From Flavobacteriaceae bacterium (GTDB lineage: Bacteria; Bacteroidota; Bacteroidia; Flavobacteriales; Flavobacteriaceae): a DNA stretch of 13,839 nt. The notes under the pieces were generated by a model. It was not told the origin of the DNA. It saw only the letters and a list, made by a program, of their open reading frames with translations, and did not search any database. The stretch's first letter is position 1, and each line of letters starts with the position of its first letter. The translations under genes and the position numbers were made by a program. Of this stretch, positions 1 to 6,992 are shown piece by piece. The stretch is from assembly GCA_023301205.1 (NCBI GenBank), contig JALZVC010000120.1, positions 1-13,839 on the forward strand. The letters run 5' to 3'.

Positions 1-1911
1 CCATTAACAGGAACAACGGCAGAAAAGCATGATGCCTTTTTTGAAACGACAGAAGATGGAGCTATTGAGAAATTTGGTGGTGGTCAATTAGTACAGCAAG
101 AGCCAGATGCTTCTAGTTTCCCTAATGGCGGAATTAGAAACACATTTGAGGCAAGAGGTTACACAGCTTGGGATCCTACCTCACCAGCATTTATTTTTGG
201 GACTACCTTATGTATTCCTACTGTTTTTGTTGCATACACAGGAGAGGCACTTGATAATAAGACACCTTTATTAAGAGCATTACAAGTTATTGATAAAGCG
301 GCAGTAGATGTTGCTAAGTATTTTGACAAAAACGTAACTAAGATAAGCCCAACCTTGGGATGGGAGCAAGAATATTTCTTGATTGATAAAGCATTAGCAA
401 AGTCTCGTCCAGATATTAATCTAACAGGGCGTACCTTATTAGGACATGCCTCTGCAAAAGGGCAGCAGTTAGATGATCATTATTTTGGTTCTATACCCAA
501 ACGTGCTTTAGATTATATGCGTGATCTTGAGACAGAATGTATGCTTTTAGGGATTCCTGTAAAGACAAGACATAATGAAGTAGCGCCTAACCAGTTTGAA
601 TTAGCACCTATTTTTGAAGAAACAAACCTTGCAGTAGATCACAACTCCTTATTAATGGATGTGATGACTAAGGTGGGTGATCGTCATAACTTTAAAGTAT
701 TATTTCACGAAAAGCCATTTGCAGGTGTAAACGGTAGTGGAAAACATAATAATTGGTCATTAGCCACTAATACTGGGGTTAACTTATTGAGTCCAGGTAG
801 TACGCCAATGAAGAACCTTCAATTCTTAACCTTCTTTATCAATACAATTAAAGCGGTTAATGATTATGAAGAGTTATTGAGGGCTGCAATTGCAGGGGCA
901 AGTAACGATCACCGTCTGGGGGCTAATGAAGCGCCACCAGCAATTATTTCTGTGTTTATTGGTAGCCAATTAACAAACGTGCTTGACGCACTAGAAAAAG
1001 TGAAGAACGGGAAATTATCTCCAGAAGATAAAACAGACCTTAAATTAAATGTAGTAGGGAAGATTCCTGAGATCTTATTAGATAATACCGATAGAAACAG
1101 AACGTCACCTTTTGCTTTTACAGGAAACAAGTTTGAGTTTAGAGCTGTAGGTTCTACTGCAAACTGTGCAAAACCAATGACGGTTTTAAATGCGATTGTT
1201 GCAAGACAATTAATTGAGTTTAAAGCGCAAGTTGATGCCTTGATAAAAGAGAAGAAGATGAAGAAAGATGATGCCATCTTCAATGTTTTGAGAGAATATA
1301 TTAAAGACAGTAAGCGTATTCGTTTTGAAGGTGATGGTTATGGTGATGCTTGGGAGAAAGAAGCCAAGAAACGTGGTCTAAGTAATAATAAGACGACGCC
1401 AAGTGCTTTAAAAGAACAAGTATCTAAAAAGACAATTAAACTTTATGAAGACCTTGGTATTATGAGCAAGGTTGAGATTGAAGCGCGTCACGAGATAGAA
1501 GTAGAAGAATACGCAATGCACATCCAGATAGAAGGACGTGTGCTAGGAGACATCGCGAGGAATCACGTAATTCCAACTGCAATACGTTACCAGAATATCT
1601 TAATTGAAAATGTACAGGGTCTTAAAGATATCTACGGAAAAGACTTTAAGAAGTTAGCTAGTGAGCAAATGCGTTTAATTGAAGCGATAAGTGGTCACAT
1701 TGAGAGCATTAATAAAGATACTACGGCAATGATAGAAGCTCGTAAGAAAGCTAATAAAAAGGACGACGCAGAAAAGCGTGCCTTTGAGTATTGTGAAAAA
1801 GTGAAACCATTCTTTGATACTATAAGATATCACTGTGATAAGTTAGAGTTGTTAGTTGACGATGAAATTTGGCCATTAACCAAATATCGTGAGTTGTTAT
1901 TTACAAGATAG
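1..1911 (+). CDS. glnN: Type III glutamine synthetase (GlnN), 5'-truncated by the window edge
   Basis: This enzyme makes glutamine from glutamate, ammonia and ATP in the cytoplasm and is the main ammonia-assimilating step. The reading frame is open from base 1, so the gene begins upstream. The Met at 355 lies inside a conserved stretch and is not the start. The visible part is 636 residues; GSIII proteins are about 725-730 aa, so roughly 90 N-terminal residues are missing. Type III hallmarks are seen in order: a [20 protein letters not shown] segment near the visible N-terminus, [10 protein letters not shown] (acidic metal/glutamate ligands), APNQFELAP, the [10 protein letters not shown] catalytic segment, and [20 protein letters not shown], followed by a long charged helical C-terminus typical of GSIII. 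It is far longer than GSI or GSII. The stop is followed by a good terminator, so the gene is not co-transcribed with the curli genes. Identification is firm. Confidence 0.96.
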   Translation, partial: PLTGTTAEKHDAFFETTEDGAIEKFGGGQLVQQEPDASSFPNGGIRNTFEARGYTAWDPTSPAFIFGTTLCIPTVFVAYTGEALDNKTPLLRALQVIDKAAVDVAKYFDKNVTKISPTLGWEQEYFLIDKALAKSRPDINLTGRTLLGHASAKGQQLDDHYFGSIPKRALDYMRDLETECMLLGIPVKTRHNEVAPNQFELAPIFEETNLAVDHNSLLMDVMTKVGDRHNFKVLFHEKPFAGVNGSGKHNNWSLATNTGVNLLSPGSTPMKNLQFLTFFINTIKAVNDYEELLRAAIAGASNDHRLGANEAPPAIISVFIGSQLTNVLDALEKVKNGKLSPEDKTDLKLNVVGKIPEILLDNTDRNRTSPFAFTGNKFEFRAVGSTANCAKPMTVLNAIVARQLIEFKAQVDALIKEKKMKKDDAIFNVLREYIKDSKRIRFEGDGYGDAWEKEAKKRGLSNNKTTPSALKEQVSKKTIKLYEDLGIMSKVEIEARHEIEVEEYAMHIQIEGRVLGDIARNHVIPTAIRYQNILIENVQGLKDIYGKDFKKLASEQMRLIEAISGHIESINKDTTAMIEARKKANKKDDAEKRAFEYCEKVKPFFDTIRYHCDKLELLVDDEIWPLTKYRELLFTR

Positions 1912-1977
1912 ATAGGATACAATAAGCTTAAATTAAACGCTTTTTGGCTTAAAAGATCTTTTATTGTTAATAAATAC

Positions 1978-2007
1978 AAAAACCCGCTTAGTATAAGGCG
2001 GGTTTTT
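1978..2007 (+). terminator. Rho-independent terminator after glnN
   Basis: A perfect 10-bp stem (AAAAACCCGC at 1978-1987 with GCGGGTTTTT at 1998-2007) has a 10-nt loop and ends in a five-T run. It lies 66 bases after the glnN stop. The A-rich left arm means it could also act on the - strand, but no gene is seen there. Confidence 0.9.
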
Positions 2008-2422
2008 GTCGTTTAAAAAGGAGTAATATTTAAAAAATAACGCTTTAATTTATTATTTAACAAAAGTTTAACATCTTAGTTAACGTTAAGAATTTTTGTT
2101 TTTCGCCGATTTTTTATAATGATATGTCGTTACTTATCGATTTAATTAATAAGAAGTTTCCTACAAAATTATTGTCGTGTAAAGTAACTACGTATATATA
2201 CTTATACGATTTCAGGAATAACATTGCATCTTTGAATTGTTTAAATGGGTGCAGGGATATGGATTCATTTTGATTAAAATTTTGATAGTGATTTATTCAG
2301 AAATTAAAATTGGTTTTCACTCTTTTTAACTTTCAGGTTAATAAAATCTTTATCGAAATAAGAATTACAATTTAAAATACTTTAACCAAGTAAATTAATC
2401 ATTTTTTAACAATTTAATTATC
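2008..2422 (+). promoter_or_regulatory. Long AT-rich upstream region of the curli locus
   Basis: About 415 bases without a plausible gene on either strand, lying between the glnN terminator and the first curlin-like ORF. As the only large gap before the curli genes it should hold their promoter and operator. No exact TAnnTTTG box was found. The nearest is CATCTTTG at 2227-2234, one base off and without a clear -33 TTG; if used, it gives a 5' leader of about 180 nt. An inverted repeat, CGTATA (2191-2196) and TATACG (2203-2208) with a 6-bp spacer, lies just upstream of that box and is a candidate protein-binding site. The promoter assignment is inference. Confidence 0.4.
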
Positions 2423-2743
2423 ATGAGAAAAATTTTATTGAGTGCAGCTGCCCTAATAGTAGGTGCAGCCTCTTACGCACAAATCTCAGGGGCGCCAACC
2501 TCTCTTACTGTATCTGCCTTACCGGGAGCTGTAGTAACAACTAATACTGGTGAGTCTATACAAAACGGTAACGGAAATAAAGTGCGTTTACGTCAAGCGG
2601 GCACGAATCAATCTGTGTTTACAGAACAGAGCAATGGTACTGGCCTTGGGGGAAACCTTGGTGATGTCATGCAAACAGGTTCTGTAGATTCTGACAGTGG
2701 TGCATTAAATGCAGCAGAATTGCAACATTTTAGGTTCTGCTAA
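2423..2743 (+). CDS. Short curlin-repeat-like secreted protein, possibly truncated by frameshift
   Basis: A 106-aa protein with a Sec signal peptide (residues 1-20, ending SYAQ) very like that of the next gene (MRKxxLSAAAL core). The mature part has curlin-type spacing: IQNGNGNKVRLRQ, then QAGTNQSVFTEQ, then VMQTG, i.e. Gln residues followed by x-Gly and spaced 11 apart. It ends abruptly in HFRFC. Removing one T from the TTTT run at 2728-2731 would instead read QHLGSAKQVTYFT, which keeps the Q-x-G..Q-V pattern and runs to a stop at 2802-2804, with no curlin features after that. The gene therefore looks like a curlin subunit that has lost its C-terminal repeats, though a genuine short subunit or a sequencing error is possible. 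A leader segment TTTAACCAA lies upstream here and upstream of the next gene. Confidence 0.6.
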   Translation: MRKILLSAAALIVGAASYAQISGAPTSLTVSALPGAVVTTNTGESIQNGNGNKVRLRQAGTNQSVFTEQSNGTGLGGNLGDVMQTGSVDSDSGALNAAELQHFRFC

Positions 2744-2864
2744 GCAAGTCACATATTTTACAATTATATCCTCATTTTTTTTACTTGAATATTTTCGTGT
2801 GTAACGTACGCACTTCTATATATTTTTATTTAACCAAATTTTTTAATCTTTAAATTTTATTATT

Positions 2865-3776
2865 ATGAGAAAATTATTTTTAAGTGCTGCGGCACTATTA
2901 TTAGTAAGTAGTGCATTTGCTCAAAGCGGTGCTAACACTGTCAACGAATCGCAAGTAAGTCAGGCAGGAGCCAATGGTGCTACCGTAGATCAAAGCAGTT
3001 TTGGCGCACTTGTCAATTACAGTTCAGTGAATCAAACAGGTACAAACACAGCAGACGTTGACCAAGTAGGGGCGAATGACTCTTTTGTAGATCAAATCGG
3101 GGCTAGTACCGCAACTGTAAATCAAGATGGTGGTGATGGTTTTTTTACTGGGACAGCTGGGTATCAAGTATCTGATGTTAGCCAAGTAGGTATAAATATT
3201 GCAAACGTAACGCAAACAGGTGATAGCAATGATTCATTTGTAGATCAAACTACAGGTGCAGGTGTTGTGGCAACGGCTAACTTAGCCAATGTAGATCAAG
3301 GTCAAAATAATAGCAATAGTTTCTTAAATGAATCTGATGTTACGCAAATTAATGAAGCAAACTTTGCTCAAATTACTCAAGATGGTGATCGCAACGTTTC
3401 TGACTCAAATCAAACTTCAGATGTTAGTGTTACAGCTATAGATCCAAGTGGTTATTTACAGGGAAGTTTTGTTGATCAAATAGGTGGGCGTAATTTTTCT
3501 TTAGTAAACCAAGATGGAGGAAATCAAAGATCTACTGTTGTTCAAAATGCTGATGGGTTAGGTGCTGCGCCATTCACTAACGAAGCGTTTGTAGATCAAG
3601 ATGGTACTTTAAATGAGTCATTGATCAATCAAGATAACTTGCTTGTTGGAGCATTAATTTCTGCAGATAATTCTGCTACCCATACACAAGTTAACTTAGT
3701 AGGTGGTCCAGGTAACTTAGCAAATACGGTACAAGTAGGTGCTAATACTGCAGTTGTAACACAGACTAACAACTAG
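2865..3776 (+). CDS. Curlin-repeat amyloid fibre subunit (CsgA/CsgB-like)
   Basis: A 303-aa predicted secreted protein and the likely main fibre subunit. It has a signal peptide (residues 1-20, cleavage after AFAQ). The mature chain is built almost entirely of strand-turn units of the curlin type, h-x-Q-x-G-x-N-x-x-x-h-x-Q, for example VNQTGTNTADVDQ, VDQVGANDSFVDQ and VNQDGGNQRSTVVQ. The Gln-to-Gln distance alternates between 10 and 11 residues. The tripeptide VDQ occurs seven times. The mature chain has no Lys or Cys, only three Arg and about 30 Asp/Glu, so it is strongly acidic. There is no T9SS C-terminal domain, which fits export through CsgG, whose gene lies downstream. CsgA (major) and CsgB (nucleator) roles cannot be told apart by reading; length and repeat regularity favour the major subunit. 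A 140-bp gap with a strong hairpin follows. Confidence 0.88.
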   Translation: MRKLFLSAAALLLVSSAFAQSGANTVNESQVSQAGANGATVDQSSFGALVNYSSVNQTGTNTADVDQVGANDSFVDQIGASTATVNQDGGDGFFTGTAGYQVSDVSQVGINIANVTQTGDSNDSFVDQTTGAGVVATANLANVDQGQNNSNSFLNESDVTQINEANFAQITQDGDRNVSDSNQTSDVSVTAIDPSGYLQGSFVDQIGGRNFSLVNQDGGNQRSTVVQNADGLGAAPFTNEAFVDQDGTLNESLINQDNLLVGALISADNSATHTQVNLVGGPGNLANTVQVGANTAVVTQTNN

Positions 3777-3826
3777 TATTATCCTGTAAAGATGTAAAAT
3801 AGACGTGTTAAACATCTGGACTTTAG

Positions 3827-3881
3827 AAATATCTTAAAAAGGGTAAAGTAGTATAAAACCTCTTTACTCTTTAGGATATTT
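3827..3881 (+). promoter_or_regulatory. Long hairpin between fibre-subunit gene and secretion genes
   Basis: Bases 3827-3848 and 3862-3881 pair in a stem of 11 bp (inner) plus 9 bp (outer), interrupted only by a two-A bulge at 3836-3837. Two of the pairs are G-T. The loop is 13 nt. No T-run follows, so it is not a standard terminator, and no TAnnTTTG promoter box was found between it and the next start at 3917. It is well placed to act as a partial terminator, a processing site or a 3' stabiliser that keeps subunit mRNA more abundant than mRNA for the secretion proteins. The structure is seen; the role is inferred. Confidence 0.6.
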
Positions 3882-3916
3882 TAATAGTTAATTAATTCAG
3901 CAAAAAAAATAGTCTT

Positions 3917-4420
3917 ATGAAAACTCTTTTCTTTTTATTACACCTTATTTTTAGTTCGCTTCTTTTTGCTCAAGAATCATTAGATGCCATATCTAATGAC
4001 GGGAGGCAAAGCCTACTTCAAAACAATGCTACACTCGATACCAGTGTGAATGGTCAACAACTACTGCAGCAGGTCGCAGATGTTAATCAAGTATTTGTTC
4101 AACAAATTGGTGAGAATAATGTAGCAATAACAAATGTTGTTTCTTCAAAAGCTAATGTTATAATAGAACAAACAGGTGCCGATAATACTGTTTTTAGTTT
4201 TTACAGAGCTGGTACTATAAATAGTGAGATAATACAACAGGGTAATTCAAATTCTTTCTTTGAAACCGTTGTAGGCAGTTCATTTCAAGGAGTAAATAGT
4301 ATTAATTCTCAAATAGGAAATAACTTAACGTTAACCAAATTTGGGAGCAATTCAATATCAAATAATATTTCCATAAATATGACTGGTAATAACAGGTCTA
4401 TTTCTGTATTAAGTTTTTAA
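3917..4420 (+). CDS. Minor curlin-like protein (possible CsgB-type nucleator)
   Basis: A 167-aa predicted secreted protein: signal peptide at residues 1-19 (ending LLFAQ), then a Gln/Asn-rich mature chain with degenerate curlin units such as VNQVFVQQIGENNVAI, IIEQTGADNTVF, IIQQGNSNSF and NSQIGNNLTL. Repeats are less regular than in the upstream subunit, and the C-terminus (NNRSISVLSF) ends in a hydrophobic aromatic residue. It starts the compact block csgE-csgF-csgG, with only two bases before the next start. Its low copy position in the secretion block, shorter length and irregular repeats fit a nucleator or minor subunit. It could also be a second major subunit or a fibre cap. Curlin membership is fairly sure; the sub-role is not. 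Confidence 0.72.
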   Translation: MKTLFFLLHLIFSSLLFAQESLDAISNDGRQSLLQNNATLDTSVNGQQLLQQVADVNQVFVQQIGENNVAITNVVSSKANVIIEQTGADNTVFSFYRAGTINSEIIQQGNSNSFFETVVGSSFQGVNSINSQIGNNLTLTKFGSNSISNNISINMTGNNRSISVLSF

Positions 4421-4422
4421 AG

Positions 4423-5181
4423 ATGTCAGGTATAAAGAATCATATAGTCTTTTTATTACTATCACTATTGTGTAGTAATGCGCTTTTAAGTCAATATAAC
4501 GTTGGTGTAAAGGCTTCGTTATTAATTGATAATGATACCGAGTATATTGATATTAAAGCAGAAGCCTTGAATATTCAGGATATTACATTTTCTGGACGAT
4601 ATGTGCTTACTACAATTGTAGGGAATATTACAGAACAACCTTCAAATTATTCAAAAAACACCCAGAAGGGTAGTGTTATACTTTCTGCAAACGAAAGTAA
4701 AATTGTTAGTAAAACTAAAATTTCAATAAATGAAAATCAAAAGGCAATAGCCTTATTACTTATTTATAATGAAGAAAATAAATTAATAGGAAAAGATAGA
4801 TGGGTAATAAATGATCCAGATGAAATCTCTCCAATAAAAATTGATAAAATAGACTTAGTTAAGGAGCGAGAAGGAGTCTCAATACGCGGTATCGTAACAG
4901 ACAAGACTAGGACAAAGCCCGGTAAGGATTACTTTAAAGAATTTTACGGACTTTATTTGTATAATGAAATACAGACAGAAGAGGTAGTCACAGTTGAAGA
5001 GCAGTTAGCACAGGGAAGAAACACGCGTATCCAAGTAAAAGTTGGCAACACTGTAATTGCAACTTTTTTATCAAGGCCATCTTATGATTATATGAAGAAG
5101 ATTGCGAAGGGGACTATTACTAATATTAAAAAACATTTATTACGTCTTGAAAATCAAAAAACAGAGTTGCAAGGTTTGTAG
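4423..5181 (+). CDS. csgE: Curli assembly protein CsgE with an N-terminal CsgH-like domain
   Basis: A 252-aa predicted periplasmic protein. Residues 1-24 form a signal peptide. Residues about 150-240 match CsgE: GIVTDKTRTKPGKDYFKEFY, then an Arg/Val strand with a TFLSRPSYDYMK segment and a terminal helix, aligning with the GLLTDHT..G.DFYRAF and TFLFPLKRDFEK parts of E. coli CsgE as recalled. CsgE caps the periplasmic mouth of CsgG and delivers subunits. Residues about 26-130 are extra compared with the roughly 107-residue mature E. coli protein. They read as a beta-sandwich: SGRYVLTTIVGN, a polar SKNTQKGSV turn, then SKIVSKTKISIN. This pattern resembles the CsgC/CsgH amyloid-inhibiting chaperones. 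The CsgE part is confident; the CsgH-like part is pattern recognition only. It starts 2 bases after the previous stop and ends 19 bases before csgF. Confidence 0.85.
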   Translation: MSGIKNHIVFLLLSLLCSNALLSQYNVGVKASLLIDNDTEYIDIKAEALNIQDITFSGRYVLTTIVGNITEQPSNYSKNTQKGSVILSANESKIVSKTKISINENQKAIALLLIYNEENKLIGKDRWVINDPDEISPIKIDKIDLVKEREGVSIRGIVTDKTRTKPGKDYFKEFYGLYLYNEIQTEEVVTVEEQLAQGRNTRIQVKVGNTVIATFLSRPSYDYMKKIAKGTITNIKKHLLRLENQKTELQGL

Positions 5182-5200
5182 CGCAAAAAACTTAAGAGAT

Positions 5201-5605
5201 ATGATTAAAAAACTAGTTATTATTATGACTTTATGCTTTGTTGGCCCTATGACCGCGCAGCAATTGGTATATAGGCCTGTAAATCCATCATTTGGAGGAG
5301 ATACTTTTAATTACCAATGGTTGTTGAGTTCTGCAAATGCTCAAAACTCAATAGAAGACCCTAATGAAGTAGCCCAACCTAGTGCTGGATCATTAGAACA
5401 ATTTAACGAGAGTCTTAATAGGCAGTTATTAGGTCAGCTCTCAAGATCTGCATTTGCAGACCAATTTGGGTCTGGAGATATTGAACCAGGAACTTTTACT
5501 TTTGGGACACTAGAATTAGAAGTAATTGAAACCTTAGATGGATTAGTAGTTAATATTCTGGATACAAATACGGCTGAGCAAACACAAATTATAATACCTA
5601 ACTAA
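5201..5605 (+). CDS. csgF: Curli assembly factor CsgF
   Basis: A 134-aa secreted factor that binds CsgG at the outer membrane and couples subunit export to nucleation. The open frame extends upstream to 5102, but the ATG at 5201 is chosen because it gives a proper signal peptide (residues 1-20, ending MTAQ), removes an overlap with csgE, and puts the conserved segment at the mature N-terminus. That segment, QLVYRPVNPSFGG, followed by LLSSANAQNS, is the CsgF signature; in E. coli the same region threads into the CsgG channel. Further CsgF features are the QFNESLNRQLLGQLS helix and a C-terminal beta part (residues 98-132). Length matches the family (E. coli precursor about 138 aa). It lies 19 bases after csgE and 6 before csgG. 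Confidence 0.93.
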   Translation: MIKKLVIIMTLCFVGPMTAQQLVYRPVNPSFGGDTFNYQWLLSSANAQNSIEDPNEVAQPSAGSLEQFNESLNRQLLGQLSRSAFADQFGSGDIEPGTFTFGTLELEVIETLDGLVVNILDTNTAEQTQIIIPN

Positions 5606-5611
5606 GCTTTT

Positions 5612-6988
5612 ATGATGTACATAAAAATGTTGTTGTTATTAATTGTGATAACGACAATGACAGCTTGTGGTGCTTTTTTAAATCAACCTATTGATATTCA
5701 AGAAGCAAGAGCTGGGGAGCGCACCAATAAAAATCAAGAATTAATGGGCTTGCCTCAAGCATTAAAAAAAGTTGTTGTAGGGGTTTATAATTTTAGAGAT
5801 CAAACCGGGCAGTTCAAACCTACAGAGGTGGGGAGTTCATTTAGTACAGCAGTGACTCAGGGTGGAACTACAATTCTATTAAAAGCATTAGAAGATTCTA
5901 ACTGGTTTAGACCTATAGAGCGAGAGAATCTCAATAATTTGCTTAATGAGCGCAGTATTATTGAAAAAACAAGAAGGGATTATACGCCTAATGGTCAGCA
6001 ACCGCAAAAATTAAAACCACTGCTCTTTGCAGGAATATTATTAGAAGGAGGTATTATTTCTTATGATTCAAATATTTTAACGGGAGGAGCTGGAGCACGC
6101 TATTTTGGTATAGGTGGATCTGTTAATTATAGACAAGATAGAATTACAGTATATCTAAGAGCGATATCTACATCTACTGGTGAAGTTCTAAAAACAGTAT
6201 ATGTTTCTAAAACAATTTTATCTCAAGGTACAGATGCTGGAATATTCAGGTTTATAAAATTTCAGCGTTTACTGGAAGCCGAAATTGGCTTCACTAAAAA
6301 CGAACCTGCCGAAATTGCTGTAAAAGAGGCCATGGAGAAGGCGGTAGTAGATCTCGTTTATGAAGGTATAAAAGATGAGTTATGGGTTATGAAAGGAGAA
6401 GAAGAGGCGATAAAGCAAGTAGTAGATACTTATGAAGCGAAAAAAGCAGAAGAAGAATCATTTGGACTATATGGGAGAGCTTTTCATACTTCAAAACAGA
6501 AAAATAGTGTTAAACTAGCTGCTGGAGTTGCGTTAATAGATGGAGATTTTAGAAACAGTGTAGCAGATTTTAATGCTCAAATAGGATATAAACATCATTT
6601 TACAGATCAATGGCGCTTGAATGCAGATATTAGTTTTTTTAGGCTAAACTCTAATCCAAGTAATAAGAATTTCTGGATGGCTCAAGATTTAAATCTAGAG
6701 TATCGCTTTTTGAAAAAGGACAAGCTTTCTCCCTATCTCTATGGAGGTATGGGTGTCCTTGCTTTTATTGATGATACAGAAACTAAATTTTTACAACATC
6801 TTGATACTTTTTTAAAATTTCAATATGGAGGGGGTTTAGAATATCATTTGAGTGATGATGTTGTGATATTTGGTACAGGGGCTTACCATTTAATTCAAAG
6901 TGATAAAGTGGATAGTACTCTAAACGGAAAAAGAGATGATAATTATGTGAGTTTTTTATTAGGCGTAAATTATAATTTAGGATTTTAG
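5612..6988 (+). CDS. csgG: CsgG curli secretion channel with a C-terminal outer-membrane beta-barrel domain
   Basis: A 458-aa outer-membrane lipoprotein. Signal peptide with lipobox TMTAC (Cys19). Residues 20-275 are CsgG: VVGVYNFRDQTGQFKP, FSTAV, SNWFRPIERENLNNLLNER, the membrane hairpins GARYFGIGGSVNYRQDRITV (161-180) and SKTILSQGTDAGIFRFIKFQ (199-218), then GFTKNEP and a terminal helix. In E. coli nine copies form a 36-strand pore. The pore-constriction Phe (E. coli F56) is kept as F77, but Tyr51 and Asn55 are replaced within TEVGSS, which is one residue longer. After a charged linker (261-284), residues about 298-458 show eight amphipathic strands ending in GVNYNLGF, a C-terminal Phe as in OmpA-type barrels. 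E. coli CsgG (277 aa) has no such domain. There are two possible starts (5612 or 5615); both give the same lipoprotein. Confidence 0.93.
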   Translation: MMYIKMLLLLIVITTMTACGAFLNQPIDIQEARAGERTNKNQELMGLPQALKKVVVGVYNFRDQTGQFKPTEVGSSFSTAVTQGGTTILLKALEDSNWFRPIERENLNNLLNERSIIEKTRRDYTPNGQQPQKLKPLLFAGILLEGGIISYDSNILTGGAGARYFGIGGSVNYRQDRITVYLRAISTSTGEVLKTVYVSKTILSQGTDAGIFRFIKFQRLLEAEIGFTKNEPAEIAVKEAMEKAVVDLVYEGIKDELWVMKGEEEAIKQVVDTYEAKKAEEESFGLYGRAFHTSKQKNSVKLAAGVALIDGDFRNSVADFNAQIGYKHHFTDQWRLNADISFFRLNSNPSNKNFWMAQDLNLEYRFLKKDKLSPYLYGGMGVLAFIDDTETKFLQHLDTFLKFQYGGGLEYHLSDDVVIFGTGAYHLIQSDKVDSTLNGKRDDNYVSFLLGVNYNLGF

Positions 6989-6992
6989 TAAT

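Noticed and set aside
909..1283. 124-aa open frame on the - strand inside glnN
   Set aside because: It lies wholly antisense to a well-conserved part of glnN, has no recognisable domain and is explained by codon bias of the sense gene.
2797..2813. Weak hairpin GTGTG..CGCAC between the two curlin genes
   Set aside because: Only five pairs, one of them G-T, with no T-run. This is within chance for the region.
3024..3215. 63-aa open frame on the - strand in the curlin gene
   Set aside because: It is antisense to the repeat protein, with no start context or family resemblance.
2990..3610. Recurring GTAGATCAA motif that might suggest a DNA repeat array or CRISPR
   Set aside because: The copies are in frame and encode the VDQ of curlin units, with irregular spacing and no conserved repeat-spacer structure.
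5102..5200. N-terminal extension of csgF to an upstream ATG
   Set aside because: It would overlap csgE by about 80 bases and bury the signal peptide inside the protein. The ATG at 5201 gives a normal CsgF length.
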